A stretch of 64,000 nt of DNA from Bradyrhizobium sp. S69 (GCF_009766005.1 NZ_LMUK01000027.1:105637-169636), one strand, 5' to 3'; numbered from the stretch's first letter, positions 44,220 through 53,799 are shown. Translations and numbers: made by a program. Notes: a model not told the origin generated them from the sequence alone.

Positions 44220-45887
44220 CTATTTCGTGATCACCATTTCCGTGAATGGATAGACATAGGCCTGCAACATGATGAAGAGGCCGACGAGACACGCCAGCGT
44301 GATCGAGTGCTTGAACACGAACCGCAATATCGTGCTCTCGTGGCCAACCCAGTTGGTGGCGGTCGAAGCGACGACGATCGACTGCGCGTCGATCATCTTG
44401 CCCATCACGCCGCCCGATGAATTCGCCGCTCCCATCAGGATCGGCGACAGCCCCAATTGCTGCGACGTGATCTTCTGAAGATTGCCGAACAGGATATTCG
44501 ACGACGTATCCGACCCCGTCAGCGCGACACCCAGCCAGCCGAGCAGTGTGCCGAAGAACGGATAGAACACGCCGGTCGCGGCAAAGGCGAGACCAAGGGT
44601 CGCATCAACGCCGGAAAGCCTGGTCAGCGTACCGATCGCCAGCATCGCCGAGATCGTGATGAGGGAATACGCACACAATTTGATGGTGCGTACGTATTCG
44701 GAGGCGATCTTGGCCGGTGACAATCCCATGATCACCCCCGCAATGATCGCGGCGAGCAACATCCCGCTTCCCGTAAACGACACGTAGGTGAACGAGAATA
44801 TCGCGGCTTCCTTGGTCGGCGCCGGGACCACTGGCGCAACCTTGTTGATCATGTTGTGCAGTTCGGGGACCGCGTAGTTCCAGGTGAAGATCGGATTCAC
44901 CGCCGCCTTGAACCAGCCCGTGCCCCAGATCAGCAGGATGATGCAGAGAATGATCCACGGCAGCAGCGCGGTGAACAGTTCCGCCGGTGTCAGCGGCGTC
45001 GGATCGATCAGCTTCGCCGGCGGCATCGTGCTGGCGGATTCATCGTTGCCGCGGAGCGCCGGCGACAACCAGAGCACTTTCGGCTGCCAGACTTTGAGGA
45101 ACAGGATGAGGCAGCCCATCGAGATCAGCGACGCTCCGATATCGACGATCCAGGGGTTGATGTAGTTCGAGATCAGAAATTGAGGGATCGCGAACGACAG
45201 GCCGGTGACCAGAATGGCCGGCCAGACGTCCTTCATGCCTTTCCAGCCGGCGAACGCCCACACCACCCAGAACGGCACGATCAGCGAGAAGATCGGCAAC
45301 TGCCGTCCGACCATCGCGCCCAGAAGATAGGGATCGATGCCCGTCACCGAGGCGAGGCCCTGGATCGGGGTGCCCAATGCGCCGTAGGCCACCGGCGCCG
45401 TATTGGCGATCAGCGACAGGCCGGAGGCCGCCAGCGGCGAGAACCCGAGGCCGATCAGGATCGCACCGGTGATCGCCACCGGCGTACCGAATCCCGATGC
45501 CCCCTCGAAGAACGCACCGAACGAAAATGCAATCAGCAGCAATTGCAGTCGCCGGTCCGCGGTCACGCCGCCAACGGCGCGCTTGAGCGATTCAAACCGG
45601 CCGGCGGTCACGGTGAGCTGGTACATGAAGATGACGTTCAGCACGATCCAGCCGATCGGGAAGAAGCCCGTGACGATGCCGAGCACCGAAGCGCGGATCG
45701 CCAAGTTGGCCGGCATCGTGAAAAGAAAGATGGCCACCAGATTGGCGAGCACCAGCGCCGTGATAGCGGCGATATGGACCTGGACCTTGCCGCTCGCGAT
45801 CAGAACAAGCAGCGTGACAACGGGTAAAGCGGCGGCGATCGTCGAAAGCGCCGTGTTGCCGAATGGATTATAGACTTGATCCCACAT
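44220..45887 (-). CDS. lldP: L-lactate permease (LctP/LldP family)
   Basis: 555-aa membrane protein with about 12-14 helices. Start MWDQVYNPFGNTALSTIAAA, then FSFGAFFEGASGFGTPVAIT near residue 130, the family hallmark, and SNILFGNLQKITSQQLGLSP with AANSSGGVMGKMIDAQSIVV near the end. These mark a proton-coupled lactate/glycolate importer. The start at 45887 is preceded by GGGGAGAAGCTCA; the long upstream frame is rejected. Consistent with the glycolate oxidase genes 4.5-13 kb further on. Divergent from the ABC transporter at 46198; 310 bases in between hold both promoters. Confidence 0.95.
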   Translation of the reverse strand: MWDQVYNPFGNTALSTIAAALPVVTLLVLIASGKVQVHIAAITALVLANLVAIFLFTMPANLAIRASVLGIVTGFFPIGWIVLNVIFMYQLTVTAGRFESLKRAVGGVTADRRLQLLLIAFSFGAFFEGASGFGTPVAITGAILIGLGFSPLAASGLSLIANTAPVAYGALGTPIQGLASVTGIDPYLLGAMVGRQLPIFSLIVPFWVVWAFAGWKGMKDVWPAILVTGLSFAIPQFLISNYINPWIVDIGASLISMGCLILFLKVWQPKVLWLSPALRGNDESASTMPPAKLIDPTPLTPAELFTALLPWIILCIILLIWGTGWFKAAVNPIFTWNYAVPELHNMINKVAPVVPAPTKEAAIFSFTYVSFTGSGMLLAAIIAGVIMGLSPAKIASEYVRTIKLCAYSLITISAMLAIGTLTRLSGVDATLGLAFAATGVFYPFFGTLLGWLGVALTGSDTSSNILFGNLQKITSQQLGLSPILMGAANSSGGVMGKMIDAQSIVVASTATNWVGHESTILRFVFKHSITLACLVGLFIMLQAYVYPFTEMVITK

Positions 45888-46197
45888 TGAGCTTCTCCCC
45901 CACGCCAATATGTGGCGCCCCGGCCCGCGTGGACGGTCGGAACACCCTGGCGTGATCGCAGGAGTGGCTCGGCAATGTCGCGAAATCGACGGCGAAGCTG
46001 GTCTGTCACACCCGCATCCGCTCACAACCTCGCGAAGTCTAAAGGCCCCCCGCCCCGCGCCGTTGCGCGCATGCTAGACTTTCCCCAGAGGCGGCGACAC
46101 CAGAACCCGAACCGATGTGTCCAAAACTTTAGTATAAATCCGCCAATTCCCGTTCTATGTCAGGCGCTTGAAGCCACGTTTCTGGAGACGATGATCT
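45888..46197. promoter_or_regulatory. Divergent promoter region, lldP and BacA-like ABC transporter
   Basis: 310 bases without a gene. Upstream of the right gene lies an AT-rich stretch (caaaactttagtataaatcc) that could be its -10 region. No clear operator palindrome seen. Confidence 0.4.
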
Positions 46198-47940
46198 GTG
46201 AACAACATCCGATCGACGCTCGCGACCGTGTGGCGCATCGCCATGCCGTATTTTCGCTCCGAGGATAAACGGGCCGGCTTGATACTGCTGGCCTCGGTGA
46301 TCGTCATCGAACTCGCGCTGGTCGGAACCAGTGTGCTGGTCAACCAGTGGCGCAATCGTTTCTACAACGCCTTGCAGGAAAAGGACTGGCACGGCTTCGT
46401 TCGGGAAATCATCGTCTTTTGCGCGCTGGGCGCGGTCACGGTCGGCTTCTCGGTCTATCAACTCTATCTCAACCAGTGGCTTCAGATCCGCTGGCGCAAC
46501 TGGATGACCACGAAATATCTCGGCGAATGGCTGCATGGCGCCAACCATTATCGCATGCAGCTTCAGGGCGATGCCGCCGACAACCCGGACCAGCGTGTTT
46601 CCGACGATATCAGCATGTTCGTCGATCGGACGCTCAATCTCGGCGTCGGCCTGTTGAGTGCGGTGGTGACGCTGTTTTCGTTTGTCTTCATCCTGTGGGG
46701 GCTGTCCCAGGAAGCGCCGTTGGAAATCGGTGGCCTCAATATTCCAGGCTACCTGGTATGGGGCGCGCTGATCTATGCCGGCTTCGGCACGCTACTGACC
46801 CAGTGGATCGGCTCGCCGCTGGTGAAGCTCGATTTCCGGCAGCAGCGTTTCGAGGCGGATTTCCGCTTCAGTCTGGTGCGGGTCCGCGAAAACGCCGAAC
46901 AGATCGCGCTGTTGCAAGGCGAGCGCGCCGAACGCGAAGGCCTGTCGAAACGCTTCAGCCGCGTGGTCGGAAACTGGTACGAGATCATGAGCCGGACCAA
47001 GCGGCTCACCGCATTCACCTCGAGCTACGACCAGGCCGCGGTGGTTTTCCCGATCATCCTCGCCGCTCCGGCGTTCTTCGCCAACAAGATCCTGCTCGGC
47101 GCCCTGCTGCAAACCGCCGAAGCTTTCGGCAGCGTGCAGGGCGCGCTGTCGTTCTTCGTTTCGGCTTACCGGTCGCTGGCGGAATGGCGCGCGGTGGTGG
47201 CCCGTCTCGACGGCTTCGAGGCGGCGATCGGCAAAGCCGAGGCGCTCGCCACCGATAGCAGCTCGATCCGCGCCGTGGCGTCGACCGGGCCTGATGAAAT
47301 CGACCTGCGGCAGCTTCTGGTTCGCCTGCCCAACGGGACGCCGCAGGTCGCGGCCGACAGCTTCACCCTGCGCGGCGGCGAACGCACCTTGGTGCTCGGC
47401 CCGTCAGGCGCCGGCAAGTCGACGCTGTTCCGCGCCATCGCCGGCGTATGGCCGTTCGGAAGCGGCACGATATCGGTTCCCGCCAACGCCAGGCTGATGA
47501 TGCTGCCGCAGCGGCCGTATTTTCCGGTCGGCTCGTTGCAGGCCGCGATCGCCTATCCCGCCGCCGCGGACGCCTACAGTCCGGACCAGATCCGCGAAAC
47601 GCTGGTCGCGATCGGGCTGCCGCAGTTCGCCGCACGGCTGGAGGAGGAAGCGCACTGGAACCGGATGCTCTCGCTCGGCGAACAGCAGCGGCTGGGGCTC
47701 GCCCGCGCGCTGCTGATGCAGCCGCACTATCTGTTCCTCGATGAAGCCACCGCCTCGCTCGATGAAGCCTCGGAGGCGGCGCTCTATCGCCTGCTCGAGG
47801 AGAAGCTGCCGGCAACCACCATCGTGTCGATCGGCCATCGCTCGACCTTGCTGGCGTTCCACCAGCGCCATGTCGAGCTGACCCGCGACGGCGATCGATT
47901 CGCCTTGCAGGAGCGGAGCGAGACTTCCAGCCCGGTGTGA
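46198..47940 (+). CDS. ABC transporter of the SbmA/BacA-YddA type with fused ATPase
   Basis: 580-aa protein: about six helices with the ABC_membrane_2-type core (VNQWRNRFYNALQEKDWHGF near residue 48, YLNQWLQIRWRNWMTTKYLG), and a C-terminal ATPase with Walker [11 protein letters not shown] near 400, signature-like LSLGEQQRLGLARALL near 491 and Walker B YLFLDEATASLDE near 511. The signature begins LSLGE instead of LSGGQ, as in this subfamily. Bradyrhizobium relatives such as BclA import peptides during symbiosis; which homologue this is cannot be told. Starts with GTG at 46198. Confidence 0.85.
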   Translation: MNNIRSTLATVWRIAMPYFRSEDKRAGLILLASVIVIELALVGTSVLVNQWRNRFYNALQEKDWHGFVREIIVFCALGAVTVGFSVYQLYLNQWLQIRWRNWMTTKYLGEWLHGANHYRMQLQGDAADNPDQRVSDDISMFVDRTLNLGVGLLSAVVTLFSFVFILWGLSQEAPLEIGGLNIPGYLVWGALIYAGFGTLLTQWIGSPLVKLDFRQQRFEADFRFSLVRVRENAEQIALLQGERAEREGLSKRFSRVVGNWYEIMSRTKRLTAFTSSYDQAAVVFPIILAAPAFFANKILLGALLQTAEAFGSVQGALSFFVSAYRSLAEWRAVVARLDGFEAAIGKAEALATDSSSIRAVASTGPDEIDLRQLLVRLPNGTPQVAADSFTLRGGERTLVLGPSGAGKSTLFRAIAGVWPFGSGTISVPANARLMMLPQRPYFPVGSLQAAIAYPAAADAYSPDQIRETLVAIGLPQFAARLEEEAHWNRMLSLGEQQRLGLARALLMQPHYLFLDEATASLDEASEAALYRLLEEKLPATTIVSIGHRSTLLAFHQRHVELTRDGDRFALQERSETSSPV

Positions 47941-47956
47941 GGGTGGAAGATCCGTA

Positions 47957-48122
47957 GAGCATGATTCGATTGGATCGAGTTATATCGAGAGTGGCTCCTC
48001 CTGCTCCCCTCCCCCTTGCGGGGTCCGAGGCGAGCGAAGCTCGCTCTTGAGGTCGGGGGGTCTCCAACTGAGCTTGTGGCCCCCCACCCCAACGCTCCCC
48101 CGCAAGGGGGGAGGGAGAAGGC
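47957..48122. repeat. R7 palindromic repeat (ctcccctcccccttgcgggg type)
   Basis: ctcccctcccccttgcgggg at 48004-48023 pairs with cccccgcaaggggggaggga near 48098-48117; inner arms gggggtctcc and ggccccccacc. A shortened R4-like agagcatgattcgattgg precedes it. Fills the gap between the ABC gene and the TorF-type porin's terminator. Confidence 0.7.
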
Positions 48123-48184
48123 TGCGAGATGTCGGTGATGCAAGAATTAACTCGATCCAATCTCATCTCATCTCATCACGCTCT

Positions 48185-48219
48185 AAAACAAAAAGGGCGG
48201 CAGATCGCTCTGCCGCCCC
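48185..48219 (-). terminator. Rho-independent terminator of the TorF-type porin gene
   Basis: Minus strand GGGCGGCAGA, loop gcga, TCTGCCGCCC followed by T4-G-T4. Confidence 0.88.
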
Positions 48220-48242
48220 TTTGGCTTTGGCTTGAAGAAAAC

Positions 48243-49241
48243 TTACTTCAGATTGGACATCGCGGTCAGGTCGACCGCAAGCTTGGCGATACCGGCTGCG
48301 CCGCACCAATTGGAGCCGACGCCGCTCGGATTGATCGAGCTGAAGCTGGTGGCGCCGGAGCCATCGAAGGTGCTGGTGAAGGCATTGCAGTTAGCCTTCG
48401 ACAGGTCGGTGTCGGAGTAACGCAGATCAAGCGTGAACACCTTGTAGGTGAAGCCGATGCCGATGTTCCAGGTGTTGTAGTCGGCATATTTGATGCCGTT
48501 GGGGAACGCCGGGACAGCGTAGAAGCTGTCGCTGGTGCCGAGCCACTGCCGTCCGAACTCGCCGGAGACGTACATGCCGACGCCGCTGGTGCCGAACGCC
48601 GTGCTGGGCGCGGTGTACTTGCCGGTGATCGACGAGTAGTTGCCCCAGGCACCCGAGTTCAGGAAGTTCGGCGAGTAGTATTCGTTCAGGCCGAGCGCCC
48701 AGCTGTCGTTGATGGTGTAGGTGTACTTGCCATAGGCTTCGAAGAAGCTGACGTCCTTCTTCATCACGTTGCCGTCGCCGAGAAAGATCGTCTGGGTGCT
48801 GACGGAGCAAACGCCGCCGCCGGCAAGGCCGCTGGCCGATATCACGTTGTCGGCGCAGTTGCCGCCCGGATACAGGTAACCCCAGACACCGAAATCGAAG
48901 GCGTTGGCGCCGAAGGTCGGGCGGATACCGCCGTAGACGTCGACTTCAGCCGCGGCGCGGTTGGCGAAGGAGATGCTCTCGGTCGAGGTGCCGACGTAGA
49001 GCTGCAGGTCCTTGGTGACGTTGTAGCGCGGCTCGAAATAGGCGGTGACCGACGGCATGTGGTTGGATTGGGTCACACCGCGGAACACGTAGTCGCTGAC
49101 CACGGCGGCGCCGAAGGCGATATCCCAGGGATCGAACGCGGCCGGCGGCGGCGCCTTGACAGCCTTCAGGGGCATGTCAGCCGCCAGAGCAGAACCCGAT
49201 ACCATTGCCAGCGCCGTTGCTAACAAAACTAGTTTCTTCAT
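48243..49241 (-). CDS. TorF family putative porin
   Basis: 332-aa outer-membrane beta-barrel protein. Signal MKKLVLLATALAMVSGSALA, then the family opening FDPWDIAFGAAVVSDYVFRG near residue 40, and alternating strands to a C-terminal LAVDLTAMSNLK. Two Cys pairs (NCADN/GVCSV; ANCNA/NWCGA) are probably loop disulfides. GGGGATCGTC before 49241 supports this start over an ATG five codons upstream. A strong terminator follows. Confidence 0.82.
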   Translation of the reverse strand: MKKLVLLATALAMVSGSALAADMPLKAVKAPPPAAFDPWDIAFGAAVVSDYVFRGVTQSNHMPSVTAYFEPRYNVTKDLQLYVGTSTESISFANRAAAEVDVYGGIRPTFGANAFDFGVWGYLYPGGNCADNVISASGLAGGGVCSVSTQTIFLGDGNVMKKDVSFFEAYGKYTYTINDSWALGLNEYYSPNFLNSGAWGNYSSITGKYTAPSTAFGTSGVGMYVSGEFGRQWLGTSDSFYAVPAFPNGIKYADYNTWNIGIGFTYKVFTLDLRYSDTDLSKANCNAFTSTFDGSGATSFSSINPSGVGSNWCGAAGIAKLAVDLTAMSNLK

Positions 49242-49563
49242 GACGATCCCCATCACATTTCAAAAGGTCAGTCCGATTTTCCGGCCCCCCGGGGCAGCTA
49301 TCGGCTGAATTGCAATTCCTTAACGTGCCGCCAATCTGGAGCGCCCTGCCCCTGCCGGGAAGCAAAAAACTAAGGCATCTGCCGACTTTTTAGTCGTTCT
49401 GGCCTTTTCACGAAATGTTGTCGGTGGGTGTTGCATTCCAACCACAACTTTGGCCGGTTCCATCGACGGTCGGCCGACCTGCGGCTGCCGATGCGGCCAA
49501 TTCCCGAACGGGAACCCGATGGAAAGACACATCCGAATCAACCGGCGTTGGAATCCGCGCACG

Positions 49564-49593
49564 AAAAAGGCCGCAGCGACGGGTGCTGCGGCC
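49564..49593 (-). terminator. Rho-independent terminator, minus strand
   Basis: GGCCGCAGC, loop acccgtc, GCTGCGGCC followed by T5 on the minus strand. Probably ends the lysine-rich protein's transcript through the R2 repeat. Confidence 0.75.
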
Positions 49594-49631
49594 TCACAAT
49601 ATGGTTCGCGCTAACCGGGACCCGGTTCGCT

Positions 49632-49730
49632 AGCGACCCGTTCCGATAGAATCGGAACGGGTCGCTAGTCTTTTGTTTCGACGCGTTTTCTCCACGCGAA
49701 CCGGTATCCACTTCGCTCGAAAACGCTTTA
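49632..49730. repeat. R2 repeat with palindromic head
   Basis: agcgacccgttccgat, loop aga, atcggaacgggtcgct, then gacgcgttttctccacgcga accggtatccacttcgctcg aaaacgct. This is the full reverse orientation of the 4312 copy. Confidence 0.85.
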
Positions 49731-49744
49731 GCGCGTAAAGAACT

Positions 49745-50230
49745 TTAGTTGTCGTCCTCGCTGGCCGAATGTCCCCAGGACGGGGCGGGAGACGGCGCGT
49801 GACCGGGCTCGGCGGTATCCGCAGAACTCGGGCCGGCCCAGCTGGTCGCGGCGGGAGCCGGGCTTAGCGCAACCGCAGGCTTTGGCTTGCGCGGCTTGGG
49901 TGCAGGCTTGGGCGCGGGCGCAACCGGAGCGGCAACGACGGCCGGAGCGGGGGCCGCCTTCTTTGCGGCCTTCTTTACGGCCTTCTTGGCGCTGGCCTTC
50001 TTGACCGACTTCTTGGCTGATTTCTTCGGCGCCGCCTTCTTGGATTTCTTGGCGGCCTTCTTCGCCGATTTCTTGGCCGATTTTTTTGCAGATTTCTTGG
50101 CAGCCTTCTTGGCGGATTTCTTCGCGGTCTTCTTGGCCTTCTTCGAAGATTTCTTGCTGGACTTTGCCTTCGCCGTCAGCAGCTTTTTCTTGCTCTTCTT
50201 GCCCTTTTTATTCTTTTTTCCCTTAGCCAT
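49745..50230 (-). CDS. Lysine-rich histone H1-like protein
   Basis: 161-aa, extremely basic protein. Residues 1-95 are almost only Lys, Ala and Ser in short KKSAKK/KKAAKK repeats; then a Pro/Ala linker (APKPAPKPRKPKP) and an acidic-polar tail ending SASEDDN. Such tails resemble eukaryotic H1 and bacterial histone-like proteins (AlgP, HupB-type extensions) and bind nucleic acid. No folded domain is visible. Promoted from 50230 (MAKGKKNKKGKK) with AGGAGGATCACG before the ATG. Repeat number probably varies between strains. Confidence 0.75.
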   Translation of the reverse strand: MAKGKKNKKGKKSKKKLLTAKAKSSKKSSKKAKKTAKKSAKKAAKKSAKKSAKKSAKKAAKKSKKAAPKKSAKKSVKKASAKKAVKKAAKKAAPAPAVVAAPVAPAPKPAPKPRKPKPAVALSPAPAATSWAGPSSADTAEPGHAPSPAPSWGHSASEDDN

Positions 50231-50320
50231 CGTGATCCTCCTGTTGCCGCCGCCGGGTCAGTCTCGATCAGTTTAGTTAAGCCCCGGTCAATGAAGTCGA
50301 ACTCAGTAATGAAGTCGAAC

Positions 50321-51652
50321 TCAGTTAAGTCCCGGCCGGGGACCACCCGTCGCCCAATCGAGCAACTCGATCGTATGCACCACAGGAACTGACGTACCGC
50401 CGGCAATCTGCACCATGCAGCCGATATTGCCCGCGGCAATCATGTCCGGCTTGACCATCGCGATGTTGGCGACCTTGCGGTCGCGCAATCTGTTCGCAAT
50501 GTCAGGCTGGAGAATGTTGTAAGTCCCCGCCGAACCGCAACACAAATGACTCTCCGGCACATCTTTCACCACGAATCCGTTCTTGGAAAGCAATTCTTTC
50601 GGAGCTTGCGTGATTTTCTGTCCGTGCTGTAGCGAACAGGCCGAGTGATAGGCGATCACGAGATCGCTCGGCTGCGATTGTGTCGGCTTCAGATCGATGC
50701 CGCCGATATATTCGGTGATGTCCTTGGCCAGCCCCGAGACCGTCGCGGCGGCGCCGGCGAAATCGCGGTCCTCGCGCAGCATGTAACCGTAGTCCTTGAT
50801 CACCGTGCCGCAGCCCGACGCCGTCACCAGGATGGCGTCGAGCCCGCCGCGCTTGGCCTCGCCGAGCCAGGCCGTGACATTGGCCCGGGCGCGCGCCAGC
50901 GCGTCGCCGTCACGTCCAAGATGATGGGTCAGCGCGCCGCAACATTGCTCGTCCTTGACCAGCACCACCTCGACGCCGTGGCGCGTCAACAGATTGATGG
51001 CAGCCTGGTTGATGCGTGGCGCCAGCACCTGCTGGGCGCAGCCCTGCAACAGCGCGACCCGGCCGCGTCTTTCGCCGATCGCCGGAAACACGCTTCCCGC
51101 CGCCGGTCCCTTCGCCGGCAGGCGGCCCGGCGCCAGGGCCAGCATCGCCTGGAGGCGCCGCCACAGGGATGGCGAGGCCGATCCGGTCTTCGATGGGCCC
51201 TTGGATTCCGGGAGTAACGCCGCCAGCGGCCGGCCCAGCCGCGCCAGCACCATGCCCGCCCGAAACAGCCCGGGTCGCGGCAGCACCAGCGCCAGCAGCG
51301 CACGCAACGCCCGCTCGGCCAGCGGCCTGGTATAATCGCGCTCGATCCTGACCCGCGCCTGATCGACGAGGTGCATATAGTTCACCCCCGAGGGGCAGGT
51401 GGTCATGCAGGCCAGGCACGAGAGACAGCGGTCGATATGCTTGACCACCTCCTCGGTCGGCGGCCGGTCTTTCTCCAGCATCTCCCTGATCAGATAGATG
51501 CGGCCGCGCGGGCTATCGAGTTCATCGCCGAGCAGCACATAGGTCGGACAGGTCGCGGTGCAAAAGCCGCAATGCACGCAGGCGCGCAGGATCTTGTCGG
51601 CTTCAGCGATGTCGGGATCGGCCAGTTGCGCCAGGCTGAATTCGGTCTTCAT
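50321..51652 (-). CDS. glcF: Glycolate oxidase iron-sulfur subunit
   Basis: 443-aa subunit of glycolate oxidase (GlcDEF), which oxidises glycolate to glyoxylate at the membrane. Two 4Fe-4S motifs: CVHCGFCTATCP near residue 25 and CLSCLACMTTCP near 76. Two CCG motifs follow: EQCCGALTHHLG near 235 and HLCCGSAGTYN near 380. Start ATG at 51652 overlaps the glcE stop as ATGA, so translation is coupled. Downstream is a lysine-rich protein gene. Confidence 0.96.
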   Translation of the reverse strand: MKTEFSLAQLADPDIAEADKILRACVHCGFCTATCPTYVLLGDELDSPRGRIYLIREMLEKDRPPTEEVVKHIDRCLSCLACMTTCPSGVNYMHLVDQARVRIERDYTRPLAERALRALLALVLPRPGLFRAGMVLARLGRPLAALLPESKGPSKTGSASPSLWRRLQAMLALAPGRLPAKGPAAGSVFPAIGERRGRVALLQGCAQQVLAPRINQAAINLLTRHGVEVVLVKDEQCCGALTHHLGRDGDALARARANVTAWLGEAKRGGLDAILVTASGCGTVIKDYGYMLREDRDFAGAAATVSGLAKDITEYIGGIDLKPTQSQPSDLVIAYHSACSLQHGQKITQAPKELLSKNGFVVKDVPESHLCCGSAGTYNILQPDIANRLRDRKVANIAMVKPDMIAAGNIGCMVQIAGGTSVPVVHTIELLDWATGGPRPGLN

Positions 51653-52899
51653 GTCACAGTTCCTCGCAGCAACCGGCCGCGATTGAGGAGGCGCTTCGGA
51701 TCGAAGCTGTGGCGGACGCGTTCGCCGAGCGCCGCAAGGCCGCTTTGCTGCGGATGAAACACATCGACGTTGCGGCGCACCTCGTCGGACGCGCGCAGCA
51801 AGGTGGCGTGGCCGCCGACGGCGTTGACCCGCTCGCGCACCAGGGCGGCCTGGGCGTCGGGCTTGGGCGGCAAGGCGGCCCAGATCAGGCCGCCGCCCCA
51901 ATCGTAAATCACATCGCCGCCGGTATCGCGCGCAAGCCGCTCGCCAAGCGCGCCGCCGGAGGCCGGCGGACAGACGATGCGCCACACCGGCCAGGCGCCG
52001 AGCGGGCCGTTGGCGGCAAACGGCTGGACATCGCGCAGCGCAACCCAGATCGCCGCCGAGGCCGCATCTTCGATCGTGTCCGCGGTACCGAACGGCGCCA
52101 GCAGCTTGACCAGCGTGGCCGCGCGATGGACGACCGACGCCGCGATGCCCTCCAGCCGCACCAACGTGACCGCCTGCCCGAATCCCAAACCTTGTACTCC
52201 CAGCCCGGCAAATCCCGCCCCGGATGCCCGAAAAGCCGAGTTCGGCAGGTGCGCCGCGCCCGATACATCGAACGGCGAGCCTAATGCCGCCGTCATCGCC
52301 CGGTTCGCTGTCATGTCATCCAGCCCACGCAGCACCAGCGTACGCTCGCTCTCGGGTCGCGGCATGACCTTGAGCGTCACCTCGGTCATCACCGCCAGCG
52401 TACCCCACGATCCCGCCAAGAGCTTGCAGAGGTCATAGCCGGTGACGTTTTTCACGACCTTGCCGCCGGCCACGAAACTGTCGCCGAAACCCGACACCGC
52501 ATGCGCGCCCAGCAAATGATCCCGTGCGCCACCGGCCTTGATCCGGCGCGGCCCGGCCAAACCGGCGGCGATCATGCCCCCGATGGTGCCGATCTCGGGC
52601 GTGCCCAGCAGCGGCGCGGTGTTCATCGGTTCAAAGGCGAATTGCTGGTTCTTGGAGTCGATCAGCGACAGCACGTCGGCGAGCGGCGCGCCGGCCTGCG
52701 CGGTGATGATCAGTTCGTTCGGCTCATAGGCCGTCACCGCGTTCAGATCAGACAGATCGAGCAGCGCATTGGTCGCCATCGGCTGGCCGATCAGCCGCTT
52801 GGAGCCATGGCCGACGATCTCCAGCGGCTGTTCGCTCGCGATCGCGGCGCGCACCACCTGCTCGACGTCCAGGGCATCACGTACTTTGAGAGTATCCAC
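51649..52899 (-). CDS. glcE: Glycolate oxidase FAD-binding subunit
   Basis: 416-aa FAD-binding protein, smaller flavin subunit of GlcDEF. N-terminal region EIVGHGSKRLIGQP near residue 28 and GTIGGMIAAGLAGPRRIKAG near 105-125 are the FAD-binding PCMH motifs; GGKVVKNVTGYDLCKLLAGS near 147 follows. Coupled to glcF by a four-base overlap. glcD, normally directly upstream, lies 3 kb away on the same strand beyond three opposite genes. Confidence 0.95.
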   Translation of the reverse strand: MDTLKVRDALDVEQVVRAAIASEQPLEIVGHGSKRLIGQPMATNALLDLSDLNAVTAYEPNELIITAQAGAPLADVLSLIDSKNQQFAFEPMNTAPLLGTPEIGTIGGMIAAGLAGPRRIKAGGARDHLLGAHAVSGFGDSFVAGGKVVKNVTGYDLCKLLAGSWGTLAVMTEVTLKVMPRPESERTLVLRGLDDMTANRAMTAALGSPFDVSGAAHLPNSAFRASGAGFAGLGVQGLGFGQAVTLVRLEGIAASVVHRAATLVKLLAPFGTADTIEDAASAAIWVALRDVQPFAANGPLGAWPVWRIVCPPASGGALGERLARDTGGDVIYDWGGGLIWAALPPKPDAQAALVRERVNAVGGHATLLRASDEVRRNVDVFHPQQSGLAALGERVRHSFDPKRLLNRGRLLRGTVT

Positions 52900-53313
52900 G
52901 GCTGTAGCGGGTAGCCAAATTCGCGTCGGAAATCAAATTCCTATGCCGAATGATTTTCGAGATGCTGCGATGCCCTCCCGGTAATCTCGGCCGATCGGCC
53001 TTGCGGGCGCCTGCGGATCGATCGGCGCCGACCAGAAGCCCGCGATCCCGCATGCCGTCGGCCGGCGCGACGCGCGTCCGGGTCCGCGAACCAATTGGGC
53101 GACTTCCGCCAACTGTGGCGCGAGGGTCGGCATGATTCGTCCTCCCGATTGATCGGGCACCAACGCCTCCGTCGCACGTCGCTCCGCTTCAACGCTTCGA
53201 TAACGATCGAACCGTTCACGACATCGACAGTTCGATCGCGGCCGAACTAAATCCGCAGAACCATCGATACAAGTTCGCGTTGACCCGCGACGATACCAAC
53301 CGATGGAGAAGAT
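52900..53313. other. Gene-poor stretch at the glcE / ABM junction
   Basis: About 410 bases. Contains a doubtful 66-codon frame on the minus strand (52933-53133) and otherwise promoter space. This is the left edge of the block that separates glcE from glcD. Confidence 0.45.
52933..53133 (-). CDS. Small hypothetical ORF with good ribosome site, doubtful
   Basis: 66 aa from ATG at 53133 (MPTLAPQLAEVAQLVRGPGR), with GGGAGGACGAATC in front. It ends 33 bases upstream of glcE on the same strand. No family recognised; Arg/Pro/Ala-rich composition resembles a chance frame. It might be a leader ORF for glcE. Confidence 0.3.
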   Translation of the reverse strand: MPTLAPQLAEVAQLVRGPGRASRRPTACGIAGFWSAPIDPQAPARPIGRDYREGIAASRKSFGIGI

Positions 53314-53799
53314 ATGAAACTTTCGGAAGTCACGCGATGCACCACGACGCTCAGCCGGCGATCGGTCATCGGAACGTTCGGCGCGGTCATGGCGACCATC
53401 AACTTCGCGCCGTGGGCGATCTCGCCATCTCGATCAGAACCAAACCAGGGAGTGATGAACATGAGCAAATATGCAATGGACAAGAAAACCGTGAGCGACG
53501 TCGTCAACGGCGGCGGCCTGCTGGTAGTGGCGCAATGGGAGGCCAGGGAAGGACAGGCCGATAAAGTCGCCGCGATTCTCGACCGCTTTCTACCCGAGGC
53601 GCAGAGCGATCCGGGGGCAAAGCTGTTTCTGATCGGCCGCGGCAAGGAAAATCCCGCGCAGTTTCTGTTCTATGAATTGTTTCGGGACGAGGCCGCGCTC
53701 AAGGCGCATCAGGACAGCGCCTATTTCAAGACGTACATCGCGGAGCAAGCATTGCCGCTTCTCGCCAAGCGCGAACGCGCCCAATACGCGTTACTGTAG
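53314..53799 (+). CDS. Antibiotic-biosynthesis-monooxygenase-like (ABM) protein with Tat-like signal
   Basis: 161 aa. N terminus has SRRSVIGTFGAVMATINFAP, a twin-arginine-like signal, then a ferredoxin-like ABM domain from about residue 66: GLLVVAQWEAREGQADKVAA ... GKENPAQFLFYELFRDEAAL followed by KAHQDSAYFKTYI. ABM proteins often are small dimeric oxygenases or quinone-binding proteins. GGAGAAGAT precedes the ATG; an internal ATG at 53461 with AGGGAG would yield the domain without a signal. First gene of a three-gene block. Confidence 0.78.
   Translation: MKLSEVTRCTTTLSRRSVIGTFGAVMATINFAPWAISPSRSEPNQGVMNMSKYAMDKKTVSDVVNGGGLLVVAQWEAREGQADKVAAILDRFLPEAQSDPGAKLFLIGRGKENPAQFLFYELFRDEAALKAHQDSAYFKTYIAEQALPLLAKRERAQYALL

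Larger units (their letters stand above)
49242..49744. other. Gene-free stretch with promoter, terminator and repeat
   Basis: About 500 bases: upstream region of the TorF-type gene, a terminator at 49564-49593 and an R2 repeat at 49632-49730. No gene seen. Confidence 0.5.

Noticed and set aside
44220..46025. Longer start for the lactate permease at 46025
   Set aside because: The extra 46 residues are not conserved-looking and a good ribosome site precedes the ATG at 45887.
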